Below are positions 9,170 to 18,975 of a stretch of 29,469 nt of DNA, in pieces. The notes beneath the pieces are model-generated. The model saw nothing but the letters and a program-made list of their open reading frames with translations, was not told where the DNA came from and did no database searches. Each line of letters opens with the position of its first letter. The first letter of the stretch is position 1. A program made the translations under genes and the position numbers. The stretch is from Chara braunii (taxonomy: Eukaryota > Streptophyta > Charophyceae > Charales > Characeae): NCBI GenBank assembly GCA_003427395.1, contig BFEA01000149.1, positions 465,097 through 494,565 on the forward strand, read 5' to 3'.

Positions 9170-9915
9170 TCTATGTGATGACGGTCCTATTTGAGAGTGT
9201 ACAGATACCGCAGCCACGGCCAGTGTGATCAAGGCAACAGTACAAGTGGTGAGTCAGCAAGCATCCACAGAACAACCCACGACAGGTGAGTATGGTCAGC
9301 CAACAACAGCACAAAGCAATCAATGTGTCAGCTGATCGTCCTCTTGCTGTCTCACTGCAGATATTTGAATCCAGCCACAAGGACTGACGTGTGGCACTAC
9401 GGCGTAACCCAGTGCCGTACCGCCCGTCAGTACACCAAGTGCAAGTGTCGATCTGCACCAATCTTCACGGTAGACACACGTCTTCCCTGCCACGTGTCAC
9501 ATTCCAGCCTGACCAACCCAGGACATCCACAGAGTATGCCATGTCAGTGACATTGGCTAGCGAGGCCGTCAAATGGGAAGTCACAGTAGCCACGTCAGCA
9601 GCGTGCTACTACCAAGTCCGCTCGTCACGGGTATGTCATGTCAGACTGAAAAAAAGATACCGCTGGAACCTTGGAAGCGCCATGTCAGCAGGTAAGTCGT
9701 GACACAGGTAAATGCCATGTCAGACAATACCCTGCTGGTCCTCTGGATGCCATGTCAATATTCCGAGATACAGTTGACTTTGGTCAACTGTCGGGCGCAG
9801 GGCCTCTGAAACCACATTTCGGGGCCTTGTTTGGCACAGAGGGCCTTGCTGCGGCCTGTGGGCGGCTCCTGCCTGGCGACAGTAGCATACTTGGAGCGGG
9901 TTATTACATACCCTT
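9170..9915 (-). repeat. Putative 5' LTR remnant (right direct repeat)
   Basis: The section 9757-9915 matches 1683-1862, including a perfect 8-bp stem CAGTTGAC-tttg-GTCAACTG. It lies upstream of gag on the minus strand, where the 5' LTR should be. The lower part carries repeated CCACGTCAGCA and CCATGTCAGC motifs, also seen at 1083 and 1297. No termini or primer-binding site could be defined. Confidence 0.45.
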
Positions 9916-10030
9916 CAAATTTGCAGAAATGCCCTGTGTTAATCCCCGGGCGGCCCAGGTGAGGGAAGGTTGCCCGGGCAGGGTCCTGGGCGATCCCAGC
10001 ACATAATATTTTTAAAAATAGAGAATACAA

Positions 10031-10399
10031 CATTGTTGCACCCCCCGACGGTCGGCGGTCCTTGACTGGTCGGCTGCCGACCCACCGACCGATGGGCTGG
10101 TCGGCACCTACCGGTCAGGAATCGTCGGCACCCCGCAAAAAAAAAAAAAGAAAAAGGAAAAAACTTTTTTTTTGGGGTCCAGAACCCCTAATAAAACATC
10201 CAACACCCCCATAGCGGCCCCCCCCATATACACCCCCCCAAACCGCCCCCAAACCGCCCCCAACACCCTCATTACTCCCCCGCCCCCCCCAATATCCCCC
10301 AAACCGCCCCCAAACCTGTCTCTTATACACATCTAGATGTGTATAAGAGACAGGCCCTGCAGAGATGCAAGCAGTTCTTTTTTTTTTTCATTTTTCAGT

Positions 10400-10435
<36 letters not shown>

Positions 10436-10618
10436 CCCTGACTGGTCGGCAGACCGCCGACCGGTCGCCCCAACTCAGATTTGAAAAAAATTCAGTGGAT
10501 TTTTTTTTTTTTTTTTTTTTTTTGGTACTTTTTGGCGGAGCGCGGACCGGTCGGCCCAACTGGTCGGCTGCAATTCGGTCGGCGGTCGGGGTTGGCGGTC
10601 GGCAGGGATGCAACCCTG
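10031..10618. mobile_element. hAT-like MITE, GGTCGG palindromic ends, containing adapter sequence
   Basis: The element is flanked by GAATACAA at 10023-10030 and 10619-10626 (8-bp target duplication). The ends are CATTGTTGCACCCC and, reverse complemented, CAGGGTTGCATCCC. CAGGGTTG-type ends plus 8-bp duplications are hAT hallmarks. Subterminal arrays of GGTCGG/CCGACC words (for example CCGACCGGTCGG-like palindromes) occupy both ends. The middle holds A/T runs, a C-rich AAACCGCCCCC repeat and a sequencing adapter (10316-10353), so the interior cannot be trusted. It has no coding capacity. Confidence 0.75.
10316..10353. other. Nextera mate-pair junction adapter (assembly artefact)
   Basis: CTGTCTCTTATACACATCT is followed directly by its reverse complement AGATGTGTATAAGAGACAG. 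These are two Tn5 mosaic ends head to head, the exact 38-bp circularisation junction of the Nextera mate-pair kit. It is not genomic. It marks an untrimmed read or gap-filling error between two pieces that may be kilobases apart. Confidence 0.97.
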
Positions 10619-10639
10619 GAATACAAAAAAAAAAAAAAA

Positions 10640-10710
10640 TCCGAAAAAAAATATTTGTGTAAAATTGCAATACAGATGACTTTTGGCTGAGGGCCCCCAC
10701 GAAATTCCTT
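10640..10710 (+). repeat. Shared module, copy B
   Basis: TCCGAAAAAAAATATTTGTG is followed by AAAATTGCAATACAGATGAC, TTTTGGCTGAGGGC and GAAATTCCTTG. It lies just outside the hAT-like element at 10031-10618, so that element inserted next to the module. Confidence 0.8.
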
Positions 10711-11464
10711 GTTAATTTTAAGATAAACAAGTAGATGCCCGCCGCGGCTGCGGCGGGGGNCATGAGCACGGGTAAAAAAAAAAAAAAAAAAGAACGTACA
10801 AAAACAGCTGTGTACCTTCCCATGTTCCAGTGCACCGAACGAGTTAGGGTCTGTGGTATATTTGGTTAGTTCTGGAGCCAGGAGCGACCGGATACGCGCC
10901 TGGACAACGAAGTATTTTTTGTCTTTGGCCCAAGTAAGGGCAAAAAAAAAAAAGTCGTGTATCATCCCTGTTCCCAGCGGGAGATTCACTCTCATTTTGA
11001 ACATTTGGTGAGTTCCACAGTTGCACATGTGGTGACTCTGGTGAGTTCATTTTTTTTTTTTTTTTTTTTTTTCTTTATAAGGGTGACTACCTCGAGATAT
11101 CACCATTGAGCTGATAGTGGTTTTACTTGTTAAGTTTCACCATCTGGATTCGAACACATGTCTGCATGTCAGCACCCCACAAAAAAGTCAAAAAGAAAAA
11201 AAAGATCTACTGGGAGCTACTCCACGTGGCCCTAAGAACACTACAGCCAGATCTCGTTGTCGTTTTGCATGAACAGCAACCCACAAAAAGCCAAAAAAAA
11301 AAAATTGACTCCATGTGGCCCTAGAGTACTACAGCCCTCTCTCCACTGCTCACCAGTTGAAACGAATCTGCTTGTATAATACAGGAAGATACATGAAAAG
11401 CAAACAACAAATCTACCGAAAAAAACAACAACGAATGGATGACACTGAACTTCGCTGTGCTATG
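10711..11464. other. Non-coding stretch with poly(A)/poly(T) runs
   Basis: It holds A-runs at about 10774-10790 and 10941-10952, a T-run at about 11050-11072, a GC-rich CCCGCCGCGGCTGCGGCGGG with an uncalled base at 10760, and no supported gene. GGATTCGAACACA near 11142 resembles an inverted B box but has no partner. Confidence 0.5.
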
Positions 11465-12699
11465 AACTTGTATTCGAACATGTGCCGGCGCGAGTTAGGA
11501 ACGGCAGCGTTTTGTTGGGCCCGCCCCTTGTCCTGGCGGCTTTCCCAACACTGGAAGGCGGGTCTGCGTGGGAGCGTCACGCGAGACCCGCTACACGCCT
11601 TAAGAGTGTTAAATATAAATGTGAAAACACAAGTCCAAATGTTACCCATTTAACCCCTTTAGTCACTGTTGATAACCCCCAAACCCCCCTGGATGACCCA
11701 TCACCAAAACCGGAGTTAAGACAGGATTCTGACTGCTTAGGCCAAGGGCAGTCCTGGCCTGAAGTCTTTTTTGTTTTTTTGGGGGGATCCTTGCCTCTTT
11801 TGACCCGTCTGGTTTTGCCGGGCGACCCCGTCTGCCCAACTGGCCCGGGCGTGCCTGGCCGGGCGGCGCCCCAACATAGCAAATACCCCTAAATGCAGGC
11901 CATCTATCACGAGTGAATGGGGCTTCAATAGTACATGCTGTCTGTGCTTGTGTGATATTCAGGTAAGGGCTAGTCGTGTCCCTGTTATATTGCTTCCTTC
12001 TGTGTTCTGCTTCCCAACGCTTAACAGCACACTGGAACTGGTCCTTGTCCCAAGTTGTATTCCAGGGAAGCAGTCAGAAGGACAGGCAGCTCAGCATGCC
12101 GAGCACGGGTGAATGGCAAGTCGGCACAAGAAGAGCGGCTGCTTGATGGAATGGTGTGACCATGATGTTGGTCAGGTCGCACGTGTCTGTGTAATGGCAC
12201 CACTCATCAGACGAGGATAGGGTCCAGAATACAAGGTCCATGTTGTGCACCAATCACGGGTGGAGATGGTGTTAAAAAGAGCATCTGTGTCACAAAGTGG
12301 CTGCAATATTACTGTGATCAGGAATACATGCAGTGCATGTGCACGGTCAGTTGCACTATGGATGGGCTGGGGAGCATTTGATCGGGTTAAGGGAAATGGT
12401 GTATGCAGTAGCGTCGGGGGAAGAATGTTGGGTTTGATGAGACTGCCATGAGGAGTTGGTGATGCTAGGTAGGCATTTTCTCATATGCTTGTTTGGGTCG
12501 TGGTGCTGTGAGCCTTTGACAACAGGTCCTCCTCAGCGGAGAGAGGAATGCCTCTCGCAAGAAGGGGCGTTGAAAATCGATATGCTGAAACACAGGAAGC
12601 ATCACCGAACCTTCTCAGTCAGCTCTTAGGTCAGTTGCTTACTTTCTCTTTTTTCTGTCCATTGTTTTCACTTGTTTGCTTCCTGTTTAGTGGACTACA

Positions 12700-12700
<1 letters not shown>
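11465..12700. other. Unassigned non-coding sequence
   Basis: The largest ORFs (112 and 136 aa, plus strand, 11315-11892) overlap each other and show no motif. The region has GC-rich patches with GGCCCGGGCGTGCC-like words at 11840-11870. I see no repeat boundary or RNA gene. Confidence 0.4.
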
Positions 12701-12763
<63 letters not shown>

Positions 12764-12779
12764 GTGTGTGTGTGTGTGC
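12701..12779 (+). repeat. (TG)n microsatellite
   Basis: Nearly uninterrupted TG dinucleotides run for about 75 bp. Cys/Val ORFs across it are artefacts. Confidence 0.97.
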
Positions 12780-13037
12780 CCCCCTTTTGGCGGGCAAAGC
12801 ATTAGCTGTCATGCAACGTAAACATTGTCATGAATCTGAGCCATGGCAACCGGCCGGACGTCTGGACCGGAATCCAGATGGTCCGGTTGTCTGGGTATGG
12901 GTCGGGAGTCTGGTCCGGTAGGTCTGGATTGGGCCCAATTTTTTAAAAAATGAAATTTTGGGGGGTTGGCCTAGGATGTTTTTCGGGTCCTAGGCCGCCC
13001 CCAAAAAATGCCCCAGGTATTTTTTTGTCTGTTTCAG

Positions 13038-13166
13038 GGCCTACCGGACGCCGCCAGACACTTCCAACAGCTCCGTCTGCTGTTGTACTACGATGGTAGT
13101 TCATCGGATGAGGATGAGTCAGATTCCAAAAATGAAGCGCTTCTGCAAAGCGCCACAGAACATTAA
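13038..13166 (+). CDS. Exon-like ORF end inside the hAT-like element
   Basis: A pyrimidine-rich tract and a TTTTTTTGTCTGTTTCAG acceptor-like site are followed by exactly 42 codons and a TAA. The codons read GLPDAARHFQQLRLLLYYDG, then SSSDEDESDSKNEALLQSAT and EH. The hydrophobic-basic helix followed by an acidic Ser/Asp/Glu tail looks like real protein. It may be the last exon of a transposase or of a captured host gene. No family was recognised. It could also be chance, as no upstream exon is visible. Confidence 0.35.
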   Translation, partial: GLPDAARHFQQLRLLLYYDGSSSDEDESDSKNEALLQSATEH

Positions 13167-13168
13167 GC

Positions 13169-13210
<42 letters not shown>

Positions 13211-13236
13211 TTTGGTCAGATATGAGATCCCGCCTT

Positions 13237-13258
13237 AGATCTGGTCCTGACCAGATCT
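13237..13258. repeat. Perfect 10+10 bp palindrome AGATCTGGTC-ct-GACCAGATCT
   Basis: The arms are exact with a 2-nt centre. More AGATCT words follow at 13260 and 13286. It lies beside the gap. Confidence 0.9.
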
Positions 13259-13306
13259 CAGATCTGTTCTTAGTACTTCTTACTCAGATCTGAATAACTT
13301 AACAGT

Positions 13307-13615
13307 NNNNNNNNNNNNNNNNNNNNNNNNNNNNNNNNNNNNNNNNNNNNNNNNNNNNNNNNNNNNNNNNNNNNNNNNNNNNNNNNNNNNNNNNNNNNNN
13401 NNNNNNNNNNNNNNNNNNNNNNNNNNNNNNNNNNNNNNNNNNNNNNNNNNNNNNNNNNNNNNNNNNNNNNNNNNNNNNNNNNNNNNNNNNNNNNNNNNNN
13501 NNNNNNNNNNNNNNNNNNNNNNNNNNNNNNNNNNNNNNNNNNNNNNNNNNNNNNNNNNNNNNNNNNNNNNNNNNNNNNNNNNNNNNNNNNNNNNNNNNNN
13601 NNNNNNNNNNNNNNN
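13307..13615. other. Assembly gap (309 N)
   Basis: This is a run of uncalled bases. Reading frames reported across it are meaningless. Single Ns also occur at 10760, 23593 and 26053, each next to a low-complexity tract. Confidence 1.
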
Positions 13616-13747
13616 GGTCTGGGTCCGGTCCTGTCCGGCTGTCTGGTGCCTTTCCGGATAACCGGACGTCTGGACCAGTCCAGACAAATGTCTGGGCCTC
13701 GGTTCAGACATGTCCGGGTTGAGGTCCACGGTTGCCATGATCTGAGC

Positions 13748-14200
13748 AGTGCGGGAGCTGTGGATGGTGGTGGTGAGTTGGAAAACATGTGATTGTGAGA
13801 AACAGGAAATGGTGGGCGAAAAGCAAGATCAGAAAAAAAGAAAAAAAACTTAAAAAAAAAAAAAAAGAAAGGGAAAAAAAAGTTCAAAAAACTTCAAAAA
13901 AGGAGAACAAATGTATGAAGATTCTGAAGACCAAAAAGGAAGCAAGTGCAGAGGAGTGGAAGGGTTGGAGGGCATGATTTTTACACCCGAATAACGTAAA
14001 AGCGAGGAGCGTGGATCGCACATCAACTCAACTGCTTCCCATTAAGTTCCGTGGATGTATGCGTACGGGAGGAGCCTCCTTGGTGCAGCATCTACAAAAC
14101 TTGTACGATATGCAAGGGTAATAGGGTATGACTACTAGGCCATTACTGTTGGCTGTCTGAGACTCTGCACCACATCAACAAGTGAGTCCACATGCATGGA
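13748..14200. other. A-rich non-coding stretch
   Basis: Lysine-rich ORFs at about 13789-13977 come from A-runs. No gene or element was identified. Confidence 0.45.

Positions 14201-14292
<92 letters not shown>
14201..14292 (+). repeat. (TG)n(GA)n compound microsatellite
   Basis: About 62 bp of TG repeats are joined directly to about 28 bp of GA repeats. Confidence 0.97.
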
Positions 14293-14294
<2 letters not shown>

Positions 14295-14517
14295 GCCATG
14301 TGGTTGAGAGGGATTGCAATGCCGGCGTGTTTGAGTATTGGGGCAGGAAGCGCCAAAGTGGTCTACACTTTCAGTGACCCATGTATGTCACAAACCGGGC
14401 CCTTGTCCTCTGAAGTCCCCTTTCTCTCTTTTTTCTTTTGGTCTAAAGGTAAACCCCGAATAGTATTGCGCTCAGCAGGATTTGAACTTTGATTTGTTTT
14501 CTGATAGTTACATGTGT

Positions 14518-14540
14518 GCCATCCATCCATCCATCCATCC
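14518..14540 (+). repeat. (CATC)n microsatellite
   Basis: Five CATC units. The flanks on both sides contain GGTTTGAACC- and GGATTTGAACT-like words that resemble inverted B boxes but lack A boxes. Confidence 0.85.
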
Positions 14541-15270
14541 GTCAAAAGCCGGTAGCGCAAGGTTTGAACCTCTCTGATATGAAGTATTGACAAAGTCACA
14601 AAGGGCAAAAAGAGAAAAGCATTTGGGGCAACGTGGTTATACGATTTGTTACATTGGTTGTAGTTGCAGTGCACTGATGCCAATTATTTTGGGGACTCGT
14701 TGTTCGAAGAATATTTCAAAGAAGGCTAGTTGCATCGTATAAGGCTTCGTGATCTATGATGATGATGATGAGTCAGAGACTCACTGATAGCAATCTGGTT
14801 GATGTTGGCCATGACTGCCCGTTTCGGCGATAGACCAATCATATGTGTGGCTTATATATGCTGTGCCATATTGGGGTTGAGTCTTCCTGAACTGTCCATT
14901 AAGTCGGTGGTTGTTATGCTTCTCGCAGGGCTCGATCTGTGGACCTCATGCTAGGTACTGGACATTTGTTTTTTTTGGCACGCTGCCATGCTCGCTGTAC
15001 CAGCACATTTTACAGCCTCTCCCTCAGGCATTCTTCTCCATTATCTTTCTGATACTGTGGTCGGGACTACCTTCTTAACCCGAAAAAATTGTACGTACGT
15101 TCTATTCGAATTGCCTTCGAAAATCAGACTTTAGAAAGCGCTCTCTTTTTTCCGAATAGAACGTACGGTCAAATACAACGTACGTTGTATGTACGTTGTA
15201 TTCGAATACAACGTACATATGTTGTATTCAAAATTTTACAATTTTGAATAAGCAAAAATATTCAGAAAAA

Positions 15271-15350
15271 TCCGGAAAAAAAAAAAGTTGTACAACAATG
15301 CAATACAAACAACTTTTGCTTGAGGGTCTTGTCGAAATTTACAACCAAAC
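15271..15350 (+). repeat. Shared module, copy C1
   Basis: TCCGGAAAAAAAAAAAGTTG is followed by TACAACAATGCAATACAAAC, AACTTTTGCTTGAGGGTC and GAAATTTACAACCAAA. Confidence 0.85.
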
Positions 15351-15450
15351 TCGAGAAAGAAAAGCGAGGATAAAAATATTTTTTATGGCAGGGACATTCT
15401 GTTCACTGATTTTTTCAGAACTTCAATTTTGAAAGAACTTCATTAAAAAA

Positions 15451-15535
15451 TCTGAAAAAAAAGTATGTTGTACAAAATTGCAATGCAAACAACTTTTGCC
15501 TGAGGGTCCTGGCGAAATTCCTAGCCAAATCTGAG
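15451..15535 (+). repeat. Shared module, copy C2
   Basis: TCTGAAAAAAAAGTATGTTG is followed by TACAAAATTGCAATGCAAAC, AACTTTTGCCTGAGGGTCC and GAAATTCCTAGCCAAA. It is the most complete copy. Confidence 0.85.
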
Positions 15536-15963
15536 ATTAAAAAATAAACAATAGCCGTACTATAGGCTTCTGAAAAGTTGTACCCTAAAACTCGTTATAT
15601 GACATACGTACGTTGTATTTGAATACAACGTACCCCGTACGTTGTATTTGTATACAACGTACGTACGTTTTTTTCGGGTTAAGAAGGTAGGCTGCTGTCT
15701 TCCCCTAAATGCCATTCACCCGTATCTTGAATGTATAGAAGCTGCCTGTCTGTCTCAATACAGTCGTTATGAGGGTGCATGCATTTGGGGGAAGAGACCA
15801 ACGTGAGGCTGCTCCCAGGGTACGTGTGAAGTCTTCGACTCTCGTGTGGCATCTTGTACTGCACTCTGCTTCAGTCATTTTGCGGGAGCATGCCATTTGG
15901 TTTGCTGCCGGTATTCACCATCTATTCACTGCCCCCGTTGAGTTCCTGTGCCACAGTCTCAGT

Positions 15964-15964
15964 G

Positions 15965-16002
<38 letters not shown>
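15964..16002 (+). repeat. (TG)n microsatellite
   Basis: About 38 bp of TG. Confidence 0.95.
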
Positions 16003-16003
<1 letters not shown>

Positions 16004-16329
16004 ACATCCTCCTCCTTGAATTGAGTGCTGGTCACAGCTGTGTAGTTCTGCCAAATGGCTTGGAAGTTGCAATGGTTCTAGATATTCAGTTACGTCAGAT
16101 GGAAAATCTGGTGGCACCTTTTTGGATGGGAATGTAGGCAGGGAGGCGCTCTTATGAGAATTATGAAAGAATTGTGAGACAAGTATGAATTGTGGTGAAC
16201 GGATCTGGACGATCTGTCTGTGCAGACACTTGGAGCACAGAGGGTCTGGATGACTGGCGAGAGGCGCTGAAAACTGTCCCCGATTCAAGCTGTGAGTTGC
16301 TCTTCACCTTTATCCTTTGCAGGCAAAGT

Positions 16330-16569
16330 TTAGCAGTGTGTGTTTCTTTTTGGATGTGCAAATTTACTAACGTTTGACGGCGCTGTAACTTCTCTGATTT
16401 CTGTGTTTTTCAATATCATGTCAGCATTGTCAGGGCCATATTTTGGGGAGTTAACCATGGTTTCAGGGCTTTTATCTGTGCCAAGTCTGTGCATTAATTT
16501 TTGAACTGCAGCGAATTGGTCGGCATGTTGAATGTTCTCAAGCAAGATGGCGATGAACGGTTGCCGCAT
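16330..16569 (-). CDS. Protein-like ORF, 79 aa, unknown
   Basis: The translation begins MRQPFIAILLENIQHADQFA, then AVQKLMHRLGTDKSPETMVN. Composition is balanced and helix-friendly, unlike the repeat-derived ORFs nearby. I do not recognise it and see no good splice site at its 5' end. It may be a decayed exon. Confidence 0.25.
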   Translation of the reverse strand: MRQPFIAILLENIQHADQFAAVQKLMHRLGTDKSPETMVNSPKYGPDNADMILKNTEIREVTAPSNVSKFAHPKRNTHC

Positions 16570-16680
16570 TCTATTTTGTTCTTCTTTTCTACTTTTTTAC
16601 CATGTCGTTTTGTGCTTTTGCATCACTAGGATGCGTGCAGCAATGGGGACCCGTATGTAAGTACAAGAACCAGGAGTACG

Positions 16681-17135
16681 ACGAAAGTGCGAGGGGAGGG
16701 GTGAAGGTTCCCTCAGCCATAATGGGGAGAAGCGTGTGGGTTGTTGAGTGATGGGGAGGAAGGAACGACAGCTTTACAAGTTTGCATCCTTTCCCTATAA
16801 AGGAGAGAGAAGAGGAGAGGAGGCAGATCTGGTTTGGATTGGATCACCTGCTTTGGTTGGTGATAGAAGCCTGGCCATTGAATGCGTAGGTCGATCAGAG
16901 CAAAACCTCTGTGGAGTAGGACGAAAGTGCAAGGGCAGGCCAGCATTCTCTGAGAGTCTCAGTCATAATGGGGAGAAGCGTGTGGATTGATGACCGATGG
17001 GACCGAAGGAGCCATAGCTTTTCATGCTTCCCTGTGAAGAAAGCGAAGAGGAGAGGAGGCAGATCTGGTTTGCATTGGATTACCTGCTTTGGTTGGCAAT
17101 AGAAGCCTGGCCATCGTATGGCGCAGATCCATCGG
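16681..17135 (+). repeat. Tandem duplication, period 240 bp
   Basis: ACGAAAGTGC at 16681 recurs at 16921. Shared blocks follow in the same order: CATAATGGGGAGAAGCGTGT, GAAGAGGAGAGGAGGCAGAT, ACCTGCTTTGGTTGG and ATAGAAGCCTGGCCAT. The second copy has small deletions and is cut off at about 17135. Confidence 0.9.
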
Positions 17136-17428
17136 AAAAGTTTTCAAAGATCCTCTTGAGAATGTAGGTGACTGAAGTTGTTATGCTTTTTCCGGACCTT
17201 GCTCCGCAATGGCGCATAACCAAGAAAGGAGTGGGAGATTTTATAGGGGCCTATACCCCACGTGCTCTTCTTTGGGGGAGAGTGCTGTAGTGTGATCGTG
17301 GTGAGGTTCTGGCTCAGACTATTAAGAGAATACTCCAAAGGTGCAAAGCAAACAAGCGTTTCCTCTGACGAATGAGTGCTAGTATTGTTTGGACTGCCAT
17401 GCGGCATGAGTTTCAGTGAACCGGAACC

Positions 17429-17430
<2 letters not shown>

Positions 17431-17462
<32 letters not shown>

Positions 17463-17545
17463 AACCGGCAAATTTAGGCGAAGTACGGGACCAAATTGCC
17501 AACTCTGGTGTGGCACGCGCGAATGCTTTATCAACTGGCAAGCAT
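17431..17545 (-). mobile_element. Poly(A)-tailed retroposon, possibly tRNA-derived
   Basis: On the minus strand a ~30-bp A tail (17431-17460) follows a ~85-bp body. That body contains TTGCCAGTTGATAAAGC, which resembles a Pol III A box, but a convincing B box is missing. A SINE remnant is possible; a simple poly(A) insertion is the alternative. Confidence 0.35.
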
Positions 17546-17914
17546 CTACAGCTGGACGTTTCCATAGAGATCGTGACAGACTTAATTCCTTGTTTCGTAC
17601 TACAGGGACAGTGAAACCACAAAGTGGTTCGGCAACAGACGAGAGCAGTTGAGCCTCTCGTTTTGGGGTTCTGTTACCGCGGGCCTAGGTACGATTGGCC
17701 CGGCAATAAAGAGTCCTGACACTGTGGGTCCCATCAGCATAGGAGATTCTGGTACCGTGTGTCTTGGTACAGGCCTGCCCTGGACTGACACACCAAGCTG
17801 GCCCATCCGGGCCTAGCAGCTCTTGCGTTTGGGGGTGTTGTTGCACTCTGCTATTACGTTGTGCTGATGTCTAGATGCCATTGGAGAGCTGCCTTGGTCA
17901 GTCTGGGCGGGTTT

Positions 17915-18310
17915 ACCATAAGGGCGGGTGTTTCTTATGGGGATGCTCATGTCTATATGCCCGCTATTACCGTGTGCTCCCCAGCGTTTTGACTGTTGGG
18001 TTTTGCCTTTGCAATCCATCCCACTTTCGTTAACCACCACTGCGCGCCCCAGGCAATCCATCCCACTTTCTCTAACCACCACTGCGCGCTGCTGGCAAAA
18101 GGTAGAATGGGTACCATAAGGGCGGGTGTTTCTTATGGGGATGCTCATGTCTATATGCCAGCTATTACCGTGTGCTTTCCCAGCGTTTCGACTGATGGGT
18201 TTTGCCTTTGCTATCCATCCCACTTTTTTTAACCACCACTGCGCGCCCCAGGCAATCCATCCCACTTTCTCTAACCACCATTGCGCGCCGTGGGCAAAAG
18301 GTAAAATGAG
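17915..18310 (+). repeat. Tandem duplication, period 198 bp, with nested 36-38-bp subrepeat
   Basis: ACCATAAGGGCGGGTGTTTC begins at 17915 and 18113. Each unit ends with two copies of a subrepeat containing GCAATCCATCCCACTTT and AACCACCACTGCGCGC. The 217-aa minus-strand ORF here exists because 198 is a multiple of 3. Its two halves are read in different frames of the subrepeat, so it is not supported as a gene. Confidence 0.93.
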
Positions 18311-18576
18311 TGAGCTTGTGATACTTCGTTTGTAACTTTGTAAAGTTTGTATGCATCCGAGACTTCCAAGGGCTTGCGGGCACTGGACCAAAATGGCTGG
18401 CACTGCCAGCGAAAAAGATGAGAAATCGCACCCATGCCGGTTTGTTCTGTTTTTGCTGTGCAGCACGATTTCAGATCAGTAAAAACAGCCTCGGACGTAG
18501 TGGTGGGTGGGTTTAAAGTTTAAACCATGGTGGGCCCACATGTGTTGTTTCAGACAAACGATAACGCTCATGGCAG

Positions 18577-18975
18577 ATGGTTGGAGGGGTTTCGTCATCC
18601 GCCGTGCTTGTTGAGCTTTATGATGGGAAAAAGTGCGTGCAGGCATCGTGTGTGTTTTCTTATGCCATGGGGGTGAGTTTGACCCTACTCTTAAGTTGCA
18701 AGGGAAGGATGCATAATTCTCGCGAATGCTGTTCCTCGCAAATCCTCAGGGAATATAATTTTCCATGGTGTGTTTTCTACCAGGATGTCCATGAGCAGCT
18801 GCTGCCTGAGTTGCTGTTTGAGCGGCGAAACAAAATCGCCGACTTTTGCTTTGTTACTCTGCCGTGCTGCAACTCCCGTCTTAGAAAACTCAAGCCTAAT
18901 TCCTGCAATTCAGATCTTTGTCAGCCATGCCCATTTAGATTGGTAAAGGACCCCTTTAGACTGGTTCACACATAA
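18577..18975 (+). CDS. Exon-like ORF, 132 aa, unknown
   Basis: The open frame begins MVGGVSSSAVLVELYDGKKC. A donor-like GTGAGT at 18673 and an acceptor-like TTTTCTACCAG ending at 18783 would remove 111 bp and keep the frame. The second part reads DVHEQLLPELLFERRNKIAD and ends in a donor-like GTAAAG at 18943. The splice signals are suggestive, but neither part matches a family I know. Confidence 0.3.
   Translation: MVGGVSSSAVLVELYDGKKCVQASCVFSYAMGVSLTLLLSCKGRMHNSRECCSSQILREYNFPWCVFYQDVHEQLLPELLFERRNKIADFCFVTLPCCNSRLRKLKPNSCNSDLCQPCPFRLVKDPFRLVHT

Larger units (their letters stand above)
12842..13739. mobile_element. hAT-like element, ~898 bp with gap, CCGGAC/GTCTGG words
   Basis: An 8-bp target duplication ATCTGAGC lies at 12834-12841 and 13740-13747. 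The first 11 bp (CATGGCAACCG) are perfectly inverted at the right end (CGGTTGCCATG). Subterminal regions are full of GGACGTCTGGACC, GGTCCGG and CCAGAC words on both sides. The left interior has an exon-like segment (13038-13166), a (GA)n tract (about 13171-13206) and an AGATCT-rich palindrome (13237-13258). The interior to 13615 is unsequenced, so a transposase gene could be hidden, though only about 309 Ns are shown. Confidence 0.85.
15070..15687. mobile_element. TA-flanked non-autonomous element, 618 bp, GTACGTTGTATTCGAATAC words
   Basis: It is flanked by TA (15068-15069 and 15688-15689). The terminal inverted repeats CCTTCTTAACCCGAAAAAA are perfect over about 19 bp. Subterminal zones are built from ACGTACGTTGTATTCGAATACAACGT-like palindromes. 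Inside are two tandem copies of the shared module, 180 bp apart (15271, 15451). TA duplications suggest the Tc1/mariner superfamily. It has no coding capacity. Confidence 0.8.

Noticed and set aside
1689-10033. Similar minus-strand peptides (PPTGRSKAL.AKQG.E.WFQRP) at 1689-1871 and 9755-10033
   Set aside because: They lie in the two copies of the direct repeat. Most differences change the amino acid, so no protein constraint is visible.
11139-11160. GGATTCGAACACA as a tRNA T-arm (minus strand)
   Set aside because: There is no A box or foldable tRNA body at the right distance. The same applies to GGATTTGAACT near 14480 and GGTTTGAACC near 14560.
13270-13887. Long minus-strand ORF across the gap
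   Set aside because: Most of it is N; the rest is phenylalanine/lysine low complexity.
17813-18466. 217-aa minus-strand ORF
   Set aside because: It consists of the 198-bp tandem repeat read in a frame that happens to stay open; the subrepeats are translated in different frames and no motif is conserved.
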